From Talaromyces rugulosus (Eukaryota; Ascomycota; Eurotiomycetes; Eurotiales; Trichocomaceae): DNA of 64,000 nucleotides. Positions 26,855 through 38,285 of this stretch are shown one piece after another; position 1 is the first letter of the stretch; each line of letters begins with the position of its first letter. The position numbers and the translations under genes were made by a program. The stretch covers positions 4,216,001 to 4,280,000 of the forward strand of contig NC_049566.1 of NCBI RefSeq assembly GCF_013368755.1. Reading direction: 5' to 3'. The notes beneath the pieces are model-generated. The model saw only the letters and a program-made list of their open reading frames with translations. It did no database searches and had not been told where the DNA came from.

Positions 26855-29296
26855 TTAAAGGTTTCCAAGGTCCCACCAGGCAGATCCACCAGCAGTGCCA
26901 GTAAGGGCCTGAAAATCGAGATGGCTCATATTTTCCATATCCTCAAACTGCGTGGGCTCCGCCCATAGCCAGGGCGTGTTGCTGGTAAACATGAGGTTTT
27001 CGGGAGCAATCATTTTTTCTTGCATGGCATTTTTCGTTCCTGTGCTAGACGTAGCACTACTTCCGGGTGGCACTGCGGGAACTGGCTGCGGACGGTAGAA
27101 TGGCATGGGCACAGCCTGACCCCCATCGGCAGTGTTGACGTTGACTTCGGGTGAAGTCGTTGCTATGATTTCTAGGGTCAAACTATCTTCGTCCATCTCA
27201 TCATCCCGGTCAATGGTTGCTGCTGCTGTCGAGGGAGTGAGTGAGGAGTGAAGTAAATTGCTGGTGAGCATCTCCTGTGACGACTGGTTATCATTACAAC
27301 TGAATTGGAGAATTTCCCACATCAGGGGGATGTTGAGATGGATTTTTGACGGCATCCAATCCTCATAGTCCATACTCTCGGAGCCGGATGCAATGCTCAT
27401 TAGTTTATCGAGGGTTCGGTCCTGTAAGCTGTTAGTATAGGGGGACACGATCCTCCTGAAGCCGACGATTTTTCTTCGATTGCGTACCAAATATTCACAA
27501 GCGCGGGACAAGGGCGCAAAATTTTTCAAAAATCGTCTGCATTTTGCGAGATCCACGTTGGATTTATACTTCAACCTGGGATCCGCAGAACAGCAATAAT
27601 AAAGCTGAACGGTAGCTGCGATAGCAACCATGTGACAGATGGAGGGGTCCACCATTCGTACTTGCTTATCCTGAACCATATCAATCAGGCGAACGATCCA
27701 CGTAGCATGTAACAAAACTAGCTCTGATGATCTCCGCCAGAAGCTGTTGGGAATCGCTAGATTCTGATTATGCTGTGATGACACGATGTATAGAAATGGG
27801 TGGTTCAGTATGGTGTGAATAGCATGGTACAGAAATTGTGCCTTTAGCCAAGGAACCCAGTAAGCTCTATGCAATCGCAGTTCCTCGGCCTTTCGTTCGT
27901 AGAACTTTACTGATTCATATCGGTGACACAGAGGGGTTCGGTTCTCAATCTCCATCAAATCCGAAAGGATCATGGCGTACATAGAGTCGTGGAACCAAGG
28001 TTCTTTCATCCGATGGCAGGAACATTCATACACATAAGTTCTCACCCTACTCCAGATCCATCCGAAGTAAACCGTCATACTCCAGATCCCAATATCGTCC
28101 GGTGTCGTGCATCCGATATTGTCTCTCGGTAGAGGAGGCGGCCGGGGTTTATTCGATTTTGGATATGTTGAAAACCAAGGACGCCATGTCTCGGTTGAAA
28201 TGCTCAGAAGCCCAGTTTGTCGACCATAAGTCTGCTCCAGAGATTGAAGACTCCAGAAAAGTCGTTTCTTTCGCTCTGTGAGTGGGTCATTGTTGGTATA
28301 TGTAGACTCGACATCCAACATGGCAGATCGACAGAGTTGAATCGCAAGAGAGAGATGAAATCGGCCAAGGTTATCTTCTCCATCTGTCTTTATGTTAGTC
28401 ATAAAACAACATCAACTGTAGGATCTTCTTACTTATGAAAAAGCCGTATGAAAGAAGACACAAGCTTTCCATGGTTGATAGCTCCACAGTGCCATTAGCA
28501 ACGCGAGACATGATCAATCCTCTGGCGTTGTTGGCGTAGTATTGCCAGTGATCGGAATCTTGGGTTAAGGGTGCAGCCAGCGCTTGGATGCTCCAAACCA
28601 GCTCATCTGGAAGATCGTCCTGATCTTCAAGCTCGTCAAGATTAAAACACCATAGCGGCTGACGGTGCCAATACTTGAAGTAAATATCTATGGCTTTGGG
28701 GACAGACAGTGACAACGAGGATGTCCCACGATTGGAGTCTTCTAGTCCAAATCTGGTTGGGTGAGTGCTATCATTGACACTGTATCTTCTGTCGCCCGAT
28801 GCTGGCGGATGGATAGACTTTGATAACGATGTCTTGATTTCCTCGAGGATTTGCTCTTGACGTGTCGTTTGAATGGGTCTGGATAGGTTGATTAGAACAA
28901 GTTCAAAATAGCAGATCTTCGGGGAGAGTATCTACATATTTCCGCTCAAGATGAGATTTACCTTTTCTTCGAGGTCGGCAAGCTTGTCTCGCTGTGAAGA
29001 GAGTCAGAAAACATCGAAGAGATGCACTTGAAAGGTGGGCAAGGCAGCGATACATACAGACTGCTCACCTAGCACCGCTCGTGGGGGCGCCGTGGCATAA
29101 GAACAATGCTGATTGAGGCGCACGCAGCACGAGCAGGCCGGCTTTTCGCCAGGGCAGCGGATCTTCTTTCTCCTGCAATAATATGATGTCAGGTCTCGCC
29201 TAGAAGCTCGATAGGGATAGGCAGTGAACAAGCAAACCTGCAGTTGAGACAAGCATGATTGGAGCGCAACCTCTGGCGAGAGCTCTCTGGCGGCAT
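26855..29296 (-). CDS. Zn2Cys6 transcription factor, probable regulator of the betaine-type cluster
   Basis: Six exons: 29238-29296, 29058-29172, 28936-28991, 28433-28878, 27488-28383 and 26855-27421; 712 residues. Splicing of exons 1 and 2 builds the zinc cluster C16-x2-C19-x6-C26-x6-C33-x2-C36-x6-C43 (ACLNCRRKKIRCPG). A short coiled linker (RDKLADLEEKV) follows, then a fungal-specific regulatory domain (LCLLSYGFFINGED and PLTERKKRLFWSLQSLEQTYGR). The tail is acidic/Gln-Pro-rich, a likely activation region. The intron at 27422-27487 (66 bases, no stop) could be read through; the TACTAAC and TTACAG signals argue for splicing. Its position between the FAD/GcvT and Rieske genes suggests it controls them. 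Confidence 0.87.
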
Positions 29297-29956
29297 CGTC
29301 GACAGGGACGCTGCGAGCACCACTTAGCGAGGCTGGAGCAAAAGACGGAGATCAAGGAGTCGCGAGATCGCCTACTTACAGTCCGGCCTGCTGTGTGGTG
29401 ACAAGACAATGGCCTACTTACTGCGTATGGGTCTTGGTGGTCAGGTGGCCTGATCAGGTGACTGGCGAGGAGGTGCCGGGATTCGTTAACCTTGTCTGGA
29501 CAACTGGTCCATTTTACGCTGACAATCTGGGCTCTCCGCACGCCGTGATTGGGAGATTGGCTTATAGATAGGCCGCCTGGCCACTGAGGGGCATCGCAGG
29601 GAGGGGCTGTTGTGGGGCCGTGCGAACTGATAACACGGTACGTAACTTGGTATTTTGGTAACTTGTAACGGCTGGTATTATTGTTACTGTCTACAAGGGT
29701 GATCCCTGTCCTCCCCACCAATCACAGACGGCTATCTTCTATACTTCGAGTGCATAATATTTTATGAAACCTTATTGTTACTTAACAGTTTAAATACCAC
29801 TACAAAGAGTACCTGAAAACAAAATAAACTTCGCTAATTTATTAGGGTAACGTTCTGAACTGCGCTTGCAAGAATCAAACAAAATCCAAAATCTCGTTAG
29901 GGGGTCGTCATGAAGAATTAGGAAAGGGAAAAAACAAACAAACAAGAATGAACTAA
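29297..29956. other. Intergenic region
   Basis: Promoter of the Zn2Cys6 gene and the 3' region of the Rieske gene, both on the minus strand. A 173-codon open frame crosses 29200-29721 but overlaps the zinc-cluster exon in another frame and has no protein-like features. Confidence 0.5.
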
Positions 29957-31282
29957 TTACCACGCTATGCCCTCATCAAGTGTGGCTGGACAGTCGTTGC
30001 CCGTGTTGCATGATAGACCAGAGCAGAATTCGATATCTTTCTCGCTCGCTATAGACAGTTCGGGCAACGTCTGTCGAGCGGGCCATATCTCTCGCTTCGC
30101 CTTCTGCTCCCGGTTGTAGTGTTCCGTCACCACATCGCGCACCATCTTCTGGAAGTAAAGAGGGCCCTTTTCCTTTTCGGGGTGTAGCAGTCCGTTCACA
30201 AAAACGCCTCTGTTGAGGTTCTTCTGTGTCAAGTCACAGAGATACTTGTCCTCCGACATGATGCGCTTGTACATGCTGTTGACGTAGTCAAAGTCCTCAT
30301 CGGTGGCGTTTTTGTTGCGGTATACTTCATATCTCATGACGGCACTAGTGGGAGACACGGGGACGAATCGTTGCATGAAGAAAAAGTTCGGCCTGTTTGA
30401 AGAAGAGGTCATTAGCTAGGGAATTGATCAAATTCAAAAAGGGTATACTCACGAGACATTCATGGATGCATTAGGGAAGTAGTAAGTGCTGGCAACTCGC
30501 AGTCCACTGGAAATCTGCTCCTCGGTGGAGTGAGCGTCATGAATAATACTTCCATCCTTTGTGGAAACCGAGTAAGTGGACAGGTCAGCCACGGCCGGAA
30601 TATCAGGATGTGTTGTTGGGCAGTGGTAGCATTCGTTATAGTTGTCGGCAAGGATCTTCCAGTTGTAATCACCCTCCTGCTCCCAGCTGTGGTCAAATAC
30701 ATAGTCCTCGAAGTTGTAGTTCTGGAATCGGGGCTGCAAATCGATTCCCCTGAAATCGTCTTCCCACGCGATCTCGGGCTTTTCACCTGCATCCAGGTTG
30801 ACCCAGACAAAGCCGTTGGTATCAACATGGACATGGATAGGGAAGAGACCGTTTTTGTTCTTGTCAAATCCTTCCAGGCCCTGGTAACTTGGGGCTTTGG
30901 CCAGCTTGCCGTTTAGGCCATAAGACCAGCCGTGGTATTTGCAGGCAAAGATCTTAGATGACCCTTCGTCTCCCGTGACGACGGGGAAACCTCGGTGTCG
31001 GCAGACGTTGTGAAAGGCGTTGATATTTCCTTCGCGGTCCTTGACGACAATGAATTGAAAGCCGGCCACATCATAGCGAACCCAGTCACCTGGATTAGGG
31101 ACACGTGCTTTGTGTGTGGTGAAGAGCCATCTCTTGCAGAAAATGCCTCTTCTTTCAAGCTCAAACATCTCCTGAGAAGTATACCAGGAGGCAGGTAGAG
31201 CCCTAACTGGACTGTTCTCATTGGTGGAAGCGGCCTTTGAGGTATCTCGGACACCGAGTAGGTTCCAAAGGGTCGAGGCCAT
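29957..31282 (-). CDS. Rieske non-heme iron oxygenase, choline monooxygenase/glycine-betaine demethylase type
   Basis: Two exons, 30453-31282 and 29957-30392, joined at a GTGAGT...ACAG intron; 421 residues, the usual size for this family. The Rieske cluster ligands are C94 and H96 (CRHRG) and C114 and H117 (CKYHGWSY). The catalytic iron site is in NYNECYHCPTTHPD, with H220 and H225 as ligands. Family members hydroxylate a methyl or nearby carbon of quaternary ammonium compounds (choline, glycine betaine, carnitine, stachydrine) using a separate reductase. No such reductase lies in the cluster. Because dimethylglycine and sarcosine oxidase-like genes flank it, N-demethylation of glycine betaine is the best guess. 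It shares a promoter region with the permease. Confidence 0.87.
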
Positions 31283-31990
31283 TGTGATGTAGTGTAATTA
31301 AAAAAGAATCTTAGGGACTAGGAGATGAAATTTGAAAACTCTTTGATATCTTCAAACTCTCTGCCCTGGAAGATGGGAACCTTCATATATACATATTCAT
31401 CCCATGACTTCCTTATCTCACCACTATGTCAAACAACAACGAGACATGGAGAAGCCCCCCGTAAGCCGTATGGTGGCTGCCGAGCAGACGGAACGCTGCC
31501 GATCACAAGACCGGAACGGAGATTTGCTCTACGGGGCGGTTCATTGTTGTCGGCCTGATAGCTCGATAGTTTAATGATAAGACTATTTTTATTCGTATCC
31601 ACTAGTGACTGCTACGATCCACGGTGCGTCACCCGATCCATGCGGCCTGGAATGAAACGTAAGGAAATCCGGTGGTGGCGCGGGACACGGCTCACTCAAA
31701 CCCTAACCTCCCGTGAGCCGAGTGGCTAGAACACCAAGTGCGCTCTGATCTCAACTAGAAAAATATACATCCATATGTCCTGAAAGATAACAGGAGGGGT
31801 CTACCTAAACAGGGGAAGTGATCCATCACGATGCAACCATATCGGGTTCTAAGCAGGAGTCTAAACAGTTCACTGCAGGACTTCCCCGAGGCGAACTCGT
31901 GTCGTCTGGGGAAACATGGCTTCTGTAACCCTTATAGGAACCCCTCCATTCTCTGTATCAGTAGAGACTAGCAATCTCTAATGCAGTGTC
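31283..31990. promoter_or_regulatory. Divergent promoter of the Rieske oxygenase and permease genes
   Basis: A 708-base region between two head-to-head cluster genes. It contains the inverted repeat CGGCTCAC / GTGAGCCG at 31688-31720 (separate entry) and a TGATAAG at about 31575-31581, matching the HGATAR site of GATA nitrogen regulators such as AreA. Both elements fit inducible control of a nitrogen-compound catabolic cluster; binding is inferred. Confidence 0.5.
31688..31720. promoter_or_regulatory. Perfect 8-bp inverted repeat, candidate Zn2Cys6 operator
   Basis: CGGCTCAC at 31688-31695 and GTGAGCCG at 31713-31720, spaced by 17 bases. The ends are CGG and CCG triplets, the half-sites typically bound by Zn2Cys6 dimers. 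It lies midway between the two divergent genes. Confidence 0.4.
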
Positions 31991-33854
31991 ATGCAGGATC
32001 TAGCTATGTCGCCCACACAAGATTTTATCACGCCTTTGGGCAGAGAAAACCTCAAGGAAAAAGGGCCCGAAAACAATCGAGATTGTGGAGGGTTGCATCA
32101 TGAATTGGATGTCAAACCCGGCTCCGTGTTTGAAAATGGGGACAGCTTGCAGCGTAAACTCGGAAACCGTCACGTTCAGCTATTCGCAATTGGGGGCTCA
32201 ATCGGGACCGCCTTGTTCGTGAGTATTGGAGAAGGACTCAACCAAGGCGGCCCTGGTAGCCTCCTGCTGGCTTATCTCATATGCAGTTTTATGCTGTCGT
32301 TGGTGAACAACTGTGTGGCTGAAATGTCAACGTATATGCCGGTTAGTGGGGGATTCATACGCCTGGCAGGAAAATGGGTTGACGAGGCCTTTGGTTTCAT
32401 GGCTGGATGGAACTTTTTTTTCTACGAAGCTTTCCTTATTCCATTTGAGATCACAGCAGTGAACATGGTGATCTCTTTTTGGAGAGATGATGTTCCCGTT
32501 GCTGCTGTATGTGGCGCTTGTATCGCATTATACGCGTAAGACTGCCCAATGCGATTTTTAACCCTAATCTCCAACCTCACATTTCGTTATATTCCCTAAG
32601 CCAATGACCTCTGTAACCCATAAAAAAAATACATGCTGAAATATCTCTCCATATAGTGTCCTAAACATCCTAGCCGTCAAAGCGTACGGAGAGGCCGAAT
32701 TTTGGCTCTCTAGCGGCAAGGTTTTCCTGATATGCATCCTTTTTTCCTTCACATTCATCACCATGGTGGGTGGTAACCCTCAGGGCGATGTCTACGGCTT
32801 CCGCTACTGGCAAAATCCAGGTGCGTTTGCTGAGTATCGGAGTATCGGTAATACTGGGCGTTTCGAAGGATTCTTAGCGGCCCTCTGGGCTGCTTCGTTT
32901 GCCTGTGTCGGGCCTGAGTATATTTCGATAGTAGCTGCAGAAGCCAAGCATCCTCGTACCAACATCAAAAGTGCATTCAACATAGTGTACTGGAGATTCG
33001 GCGTCTTTTTTATAGGCAGTGCACTGTGCTGTGGTATCGTCATAGCATACAATGACCCAACCTTGGTCAAAATCCTTTCTGGGAAAGCTGGAGGCTCAGG
33101 TACCGCAGCTGCTTCACCGTATGTCATCGCCATGGCCAACCTCAACATTCAAGTGCTGCCCCATATTGTGAATGCCCTGCTGGTCTCTAGTATTTTTTCG
33201 GCCGGTAACACGTACACATACTGCGCCACCAGAACATTGTACGGGATGGCACTGGATGGTCGGGCCCCCAGATTTCTCACCAAATGTACTAACAACGGGG
33301 TGCCGATATACTGTTTTGCCATCGTGATGGTGTTTCCTTTCCTTTCATTCCTGCAGCTTTCCAACAACTCGTCAACAGTATTAACTTGGCTGATCAATCT
33401 GAGCACAGCCGCCGGGATCATTGACTTCATTGTGATATGTGTGACATATATCTGTTTTTACCGCGCATGCCAAATCCAAGGACTCGACCGCAGCGCTCTT
33501 CCATACAAAGGACGATTCCAGCCATGGTGTGGATACATCGGGCTTGCTTGGATGGCTATAATTGTCACTTGCTATGGTTATACTAGCTTTCACCCGTGGG
33601 ATTTAACGGGATTTTTCACTCATTACACCATGGTCATAGTAGCGCCTGTACTATTTGTCACATGGAAGCTGTTAAAAGGCAGCAGATGGCTCAAGCCCGA
33701 GGAAGTAGACCTTGTATGGGAGGCCCCTTCGATCAACGCCTACGAGCAGAACAGCACAACTACCGATCCTCCTATGGGGTTCTGGGGGGAAATAATCGCT
33801 TTATTAGGCTTTCGATGTGAAAAAAGCCGTTTTCAAGCTGGATCGGTTGCCTGA
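31991..33854 (+). CDS. Amino-acid permease (APC superfamily, fungal AAT type)
   Basis: Two exons, 31991-32535 and 32657-33854; 580 residues from ATG 31991 (an in-frame ATG at 32006 is an alternative start). The soluble N-terminus is followed by RKLGNRHVQLFAIGGSIGTALFVSIG, the classic start of fungal amino-acid permeases, here cited as family core from residue 55. About twelve membrane segments follow. The intron (GTAAGA...TATAG) rejoins IALYAVLNILAVKAYGEAEF. Members carry proline, GABA, other amino acids or betaines with protons. In this context it probably imports the substrate of the Rieske oxygenase or a downstream amine; specificity cannot be read from sequence. It is divergent from the Rieske gene and followed by the sarcosine-oxidase-like gene. 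Confidence 0.88.
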
Positions 33855-34429
33855 CAGCTTTTGGGTTTGTTGTTTGTGGTATGAAACGTCGGTGAAAGAC
33901 AACAGCACTGTATCCAAAAAAAAAAAAAAAAAAAAAAAAAAGCCCGATTTCCTTGTTATTTAGGGCCTCCGTGTATATTCTCGTATCCAGCCATTGTCTG
34001 TAATAATGTTCCACAACAACGGTTCCGATAACGCAGGTCGATCCATACTGTAATGGGACAGCTGGAGTGTAGCCATGTTTCCCGCGGTCTCTTCGCCCAG
34101 GGCTAAACCAAATGCGGTGCTTAGATCCTGGGGAGGCTGGAACGGTGATAAGACTTGCCAGAACGGCTCGATCTTGCAGGTCATTAGCCGCGTATGTTTT
34201 ATCAGTCACTCATACATACACGTGTTCGGTGTTTGTCGTGGGTCAATGTTTATCAGTAGCGACGCCCTCCGCGGGAAACACGGTTCGGGTCGGCTGGCGA
34301 AACCCCCGCCCTTGTTCCGAAATACGGTGGTGGTATCAATGCAGTCAATTATAACCATCGTCTTGACATTGTCCAGTCTGATTCAATTTTCTTCACAGCC
34401 GTCAATTTCCTCTGTAGAAATCGCGGGTC
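33855..34429. other. Intergenic region with a poly-A tract
   Basis: The 3' region of the permease and promoter of the flavoprotein oxidase. Contains a 26-base A run at 33916-33941 and no coding signal. Confidence 0.5.
33916..33941. repeat. 26-base homopolymer A run
   Basis: Uninterrupted A run about 60 bases after the permease stop codon. It could be a relic of a retroposed poly-A tail, but no target duplication is evident, and its length is uncertain in sequencing. Confidence 0.75.
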
Positions 34430-35860
34430 ATGGACAAGCGTGAGACCATCATCATTGTCGGAGGGGGTGTGTTCGGCCTGTCAACCGCCCTGAACCTGGC
34501 CCAGGACGGCTTCCGATCCATCACCGTGCTTGATCGGTCTATGCCTCCAGTACCTGATGGCTCTAGCAATGACATCTCACGTGTAATTCGCTTCGACTAT
34601 GGCGACAAAGTTTATGCGGAAATGGGAAAGGAGGCATATGACTTATGGAACACACAACCAGAGTATGCAAACTCATTCCATCAGACACCATGCGTATGGA
34701 CCGCCCAACAGTCAGGGCCTGCAAATTTAGTCTCGTCTGGTGGTTCCGACTTCATTAGAAAGACCAAGGAGATCCTGACTAACATGGGGGCGGAATGGCA
34801 TGGCCTTGAAAATATGGAGGCATTAAAGGCCAGATTCCCGACAATCAGCGGGAACCCAATTGGGGATGGCTTTGAAGGCTTCTATAATACTGAGGCAGGA
34901 TGGGCTGATGCTGGCCTTGCGATAGCTGGTCTCCGTGATCGCTGCATCGTTGCCGGAATCAACTTCGTGACGGGCACGCATGGCCAAGTGACGGGCCTCC
35001 AGAAGGGAGCAGATGGTACGATTACAGCAGTGAAAACAGCTGAAGGAAACTTGATCCGAGGCGACAAGTTTATTTTCGCCACTGGTGCGTGGACTGCCAG
35101 TTTGATTCCAAGTTGGAATTCCATGGTTGCCACCGGCCAGATTGTCGGATTTTTGAGACTTACCCCTGAGGAAGTCAAGGCCCTGAAGGACCTTCCAATC
35201 GTTTTCAACCTGTCTACCGGTTTCTTCATTTTTCCGCCGCATGAAGACTCGGGGTATCTAAAGGTTGCTTGCCATAGTTTTGGGTACACTCTTTCTTCCT
35301 TAGTCGAAGGGGAGGATGTTTCTTCCCCACCGAGTAGTGCAATTTCTGCACGCGCCAATTTTATCCCTGAAGAAGGGCGACAAAGACTTCTTGCTGGACT
35401 AGGGGAGATTTTGCCGCAGCTTGTTTCGAGAGGATTTGAAAAGACGGCGATATGTTGGTACAACGAAACGCCAACTGGAGACTTTGTCTTTGATTATCAC
35501 CCAGACCACAAGAATTTATTTATTGCCACTGGTGGCACTGGACAGTACGTGTCTTGAACGAATCTACTATAACTGAATGCTAACATGATACCAAACAGCG
35601 CATACAAATTCTTGCCAGTAATCGGCAAGTATATTGCTGGGGCATTCCAACAAAAGCTCTCCCCTGAGCTACTGCAGAAATGGAAATTCCATACAGAATA
35701 CAACAAACAAGAGAAAGATGACGTCTTTACAGGCACCAAGAGTCGAAAAGGTGGCGACGGTAGTCGTGGAGGGCCCAAGAGAAGAGAGTTCACACCACAA
35801 GAGAAGGACAACCTTCTTAGCCTCACCAACGCACTCGCTAAAAGAAGTGCCAAGCTATAA
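34430..35860 (+). CDS. Sarcosine oxidase / fructosyl-amino-acid oxidase-like flavoprotein
   Basis: Two exons, 34430-35544 and 35599-35860; 458 residues. GGGVFGLSTA at 11-20 is the FAD-binding loop of DAO-type oxidases. SRVIRFDYGD and the terminal TGGTGHAYKFLP, restored by splicing (GTACGT...ACAG), are typical of the MSOX/FAOX family. KVACHSFGY holds the cysteine that could bind FAD covalently. These enzymes oxidise secondary amines with release of hydrogen peroxide. The last three residues are AKL, a peroxisomal PTS1 signal, and the extended basic tail before it is usual in fungal homologues. In this cluster sarcosine is the likely substrate; saccharopine, pipecolate or fructosyl amino acids are alternatives in the family. 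Confidence 0.85.
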
Positions 35861-37064
35861 AATAATTCTTACACTTACAATTGTTCCTCATGTGGTCGAA
35901 TAGAGCGTTGAAGCGGAATTGTGGGATCATTTTCTGTTCGTTTGATTTTATCGGAGCCATTGACATTAGTTCATACTTATCATGGTAATCGAATTTCTTC
36001 CATACATAAGACTAGGATATTACGGATTAGTGCCCAACCATGCACGAACATGTGAACATTAAAGCTTTCTTCTCCTAGCCAGGTCATGGTAGGTTTTGGG
36101 CGTTGAGCCTAAATGCAACCTTTGTTATTTCAAATACAGACATGCACCGTTGCTACCCTGCAACTGCTCGGGTGATTCACTGTTCGCCATAGAAATATCA
36201 GAGTTCCATCTGATCCGATGGATCTGGACCAATCCAGCAATCTGGATCCTCCGGAAATTATTATAGAACAAAAAGCGATGAGAATAAGACGCTAGCCATG
36301 TTTGTAATAGCGTTTAATAATATATGGGGCCAACCGCGATATTCAACCAATACGATACGCTTTCGGCAATTACCAGACCCACCACCCCCGCATTTAAACT
36401 TTGTGCTCCGCTCTTATCGATAAGATCTGATAGTAAGTACAGGAAAATAATCTTCCAGCTTTCGTTATGAAGAAAAATCCATCTTCATGAAGCGCGTTGT
36501 AATTTCATTAAAAGCACAATATACAGTGGACACATATGGTACATGCCGAACCGATTCACTACATATATGAACTGATGTGGTGTCAACGAGTGCCGAGATA
36601 TATCCGACGTCATCAAGACTGTTTAGTGCGAACTACACATGTGGACGTTTCTGACGTCTTGAACGAGGCCGCATGTGCAGATGCAGCTTACGCTACATAT
36701 GTACCAGAGCTCAGCCCCAATTTTACTTGACAACAAAATAGAATGACTACCAAAACGAGATAATAAAGACATCCAAATGCACAGACTGATTCATGAGGAT
36801 GTCATGTCAGACTAGGAAGAAAGCAAAATGAAAGACGAAACAAATAACAAGACCCGGGAATGCTGCCGAGATTAAATAAATATTTGAACAAATGCAATTT
36901 CAATTTCAATGTTATGCAGCACGGAATCCAATATCGTGAAACCCTATAAGTAGGGGGATGCATAGTCTGGCAAGAGAGTGTTAGAATAGCTTTCTAATTG
37001 TTACAAATAGTAGAGTACGCCTACCACAAGCATAGACGCCTGGACCTGAATATACTTATGACAG
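35861..37064. other. Intergenic region, AT-rich
   Basis: 1.2 kb with no recognisable gene. It marks the boundary between the betaine-type cluster and the accessory region. Confidence 0.5.
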
Positions 37065-37364
37065 TCACAAAATCGGTCCAAACATTTGATGCCGCCTTGG
37101 ATATCCCCACGGTTCGACGATATCTGGACTTTCGGGGTCTGGGCGAGGGCTGTCAGGAGATCGGGACTGCCTGATAATTATAAGCGCTTCGCGTAATTAT
37201 TTTACCGAATCAGTGAGCAAATTACTTACTGCGGAACCCAAAAGTTTCCTTTTCCGTCTACATTATCATATGGTGCCTTTGCTGTTTGAGTAGTGAAGCC
37301 TATCGGTGTCAGTTAAGGAATTTAACAATCGGAAGAGATACTACGCACCCTCGATGTAACCCAT
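37065..37364 (-). CDS. Small Pro-rich protein, unknown (63 residues, three exons)
   Basis: Predicted from splice signals alone; each exon is short. Exons: 37349-37364 (16 bases), 37230-37299 and 37065-37170. Introns are GTGCGT...GATAG and GTAAGT...ATCAG. Phases close perfectly to one frame with a TGA at 37065. The product starts MGYIEGFTTQTAKAPYDN, continues GKGNFWVPQQ, then a Pro/Ser/Asp-rich stretch (SPDSPRPDPESPDIVEPWGY) and ends in GPIL. No signal peptide, membrane segment or known domain. The composition of the last exon is clearly protein-like in this frame and poor in the others. A role cannot be assigned. Confidence 0.55.
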
Positions 37365-38285
37365 TGTCGTGTCAGGAAATCAAGAAAGAGGGAGTGGGGT
37401 TGGGATGTACGGTTGATGAAATATGACTGAGGTTTGTGAAAGCTCTAATTGAATGGATTGATGGGATATATACCATTCACATAAATGAGCAGTGATCAAA
37501 GTCGCTTTGGATTAGAAGTAGAAAAGAAGAAAAATTCCATTGTTCTCCTCCTCTCCTCCTCTGCTTAAATACCCTTTGACCGACTGATGCGGCTCTTTAA
37601 ACGCCCAACTCATCAATCGCAGATGGCACGCCATTCCCTCATCCTCGCTCCGGAGCCATGGGAATAGCTGGGCATTGCACTAACCGTATATATTTCTCTT
37701 TTAGTCAGTCTACATTTAATTTCCATTTCCCCACCCCCAATATCCATTCAGTTCAGCTGCTGGGTAGCCCCGCTCAGTTGCCTTGCCTTGAGATCGCGAG
37801 TCCAGCATGGCGCACGTCATGTAGGTAAATCTTGGACCTCATCGATGTACAACATTACGGGAGCTACAACTGGCATGTGCATTAGCGTGTCCTAGATCCC
37901 GAGCTGTGATTAGACAATGCACGGATGAGGGAGGGGTGGGCTAGTTCCGGATACGTGGAGGAGCCCTATCATGCCGAGGATTTGTTGTCACCCTCCATGA
38001 ACATCCTCACGGGAACAAGCGATAAAACTAATGACTCAATTGGCGAATGAGGTGAGCTGCTTGGTAGTGCTGCCATGCACCTTGCTTTTCGATTGCTGTA
38101 CTTTACAGATCAGCTGAACCCGAATTTCTTGCATCTACCCAGCTGTACGGTTCCAGCGAATGGAACTAGTAATACCAACTCTTGTTTGCGCCTATGATTG
38201 GGTATTTACTACCTTGGTGGAATGCAGACAGTCGTAATATTTGTATAAGACGGGTATCAAAATCTATCTTCAAGGCATGCATGCT
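37365..38285. other. Intergenic region
   Basis: Promoter of the 63-aa gene and 3' region of the ABC transporter. A CT-rich tract at about 37530-37565 sits in the promoter zone. No coding signal. Confidence 0.5.

Noticed and set aside
33916..33941. Poly-A run as evidence for a retroposed gene copy
   Set aside because: The permease upstream has an intron and no flanking direct repeats were seen, so it is not a processed copy.
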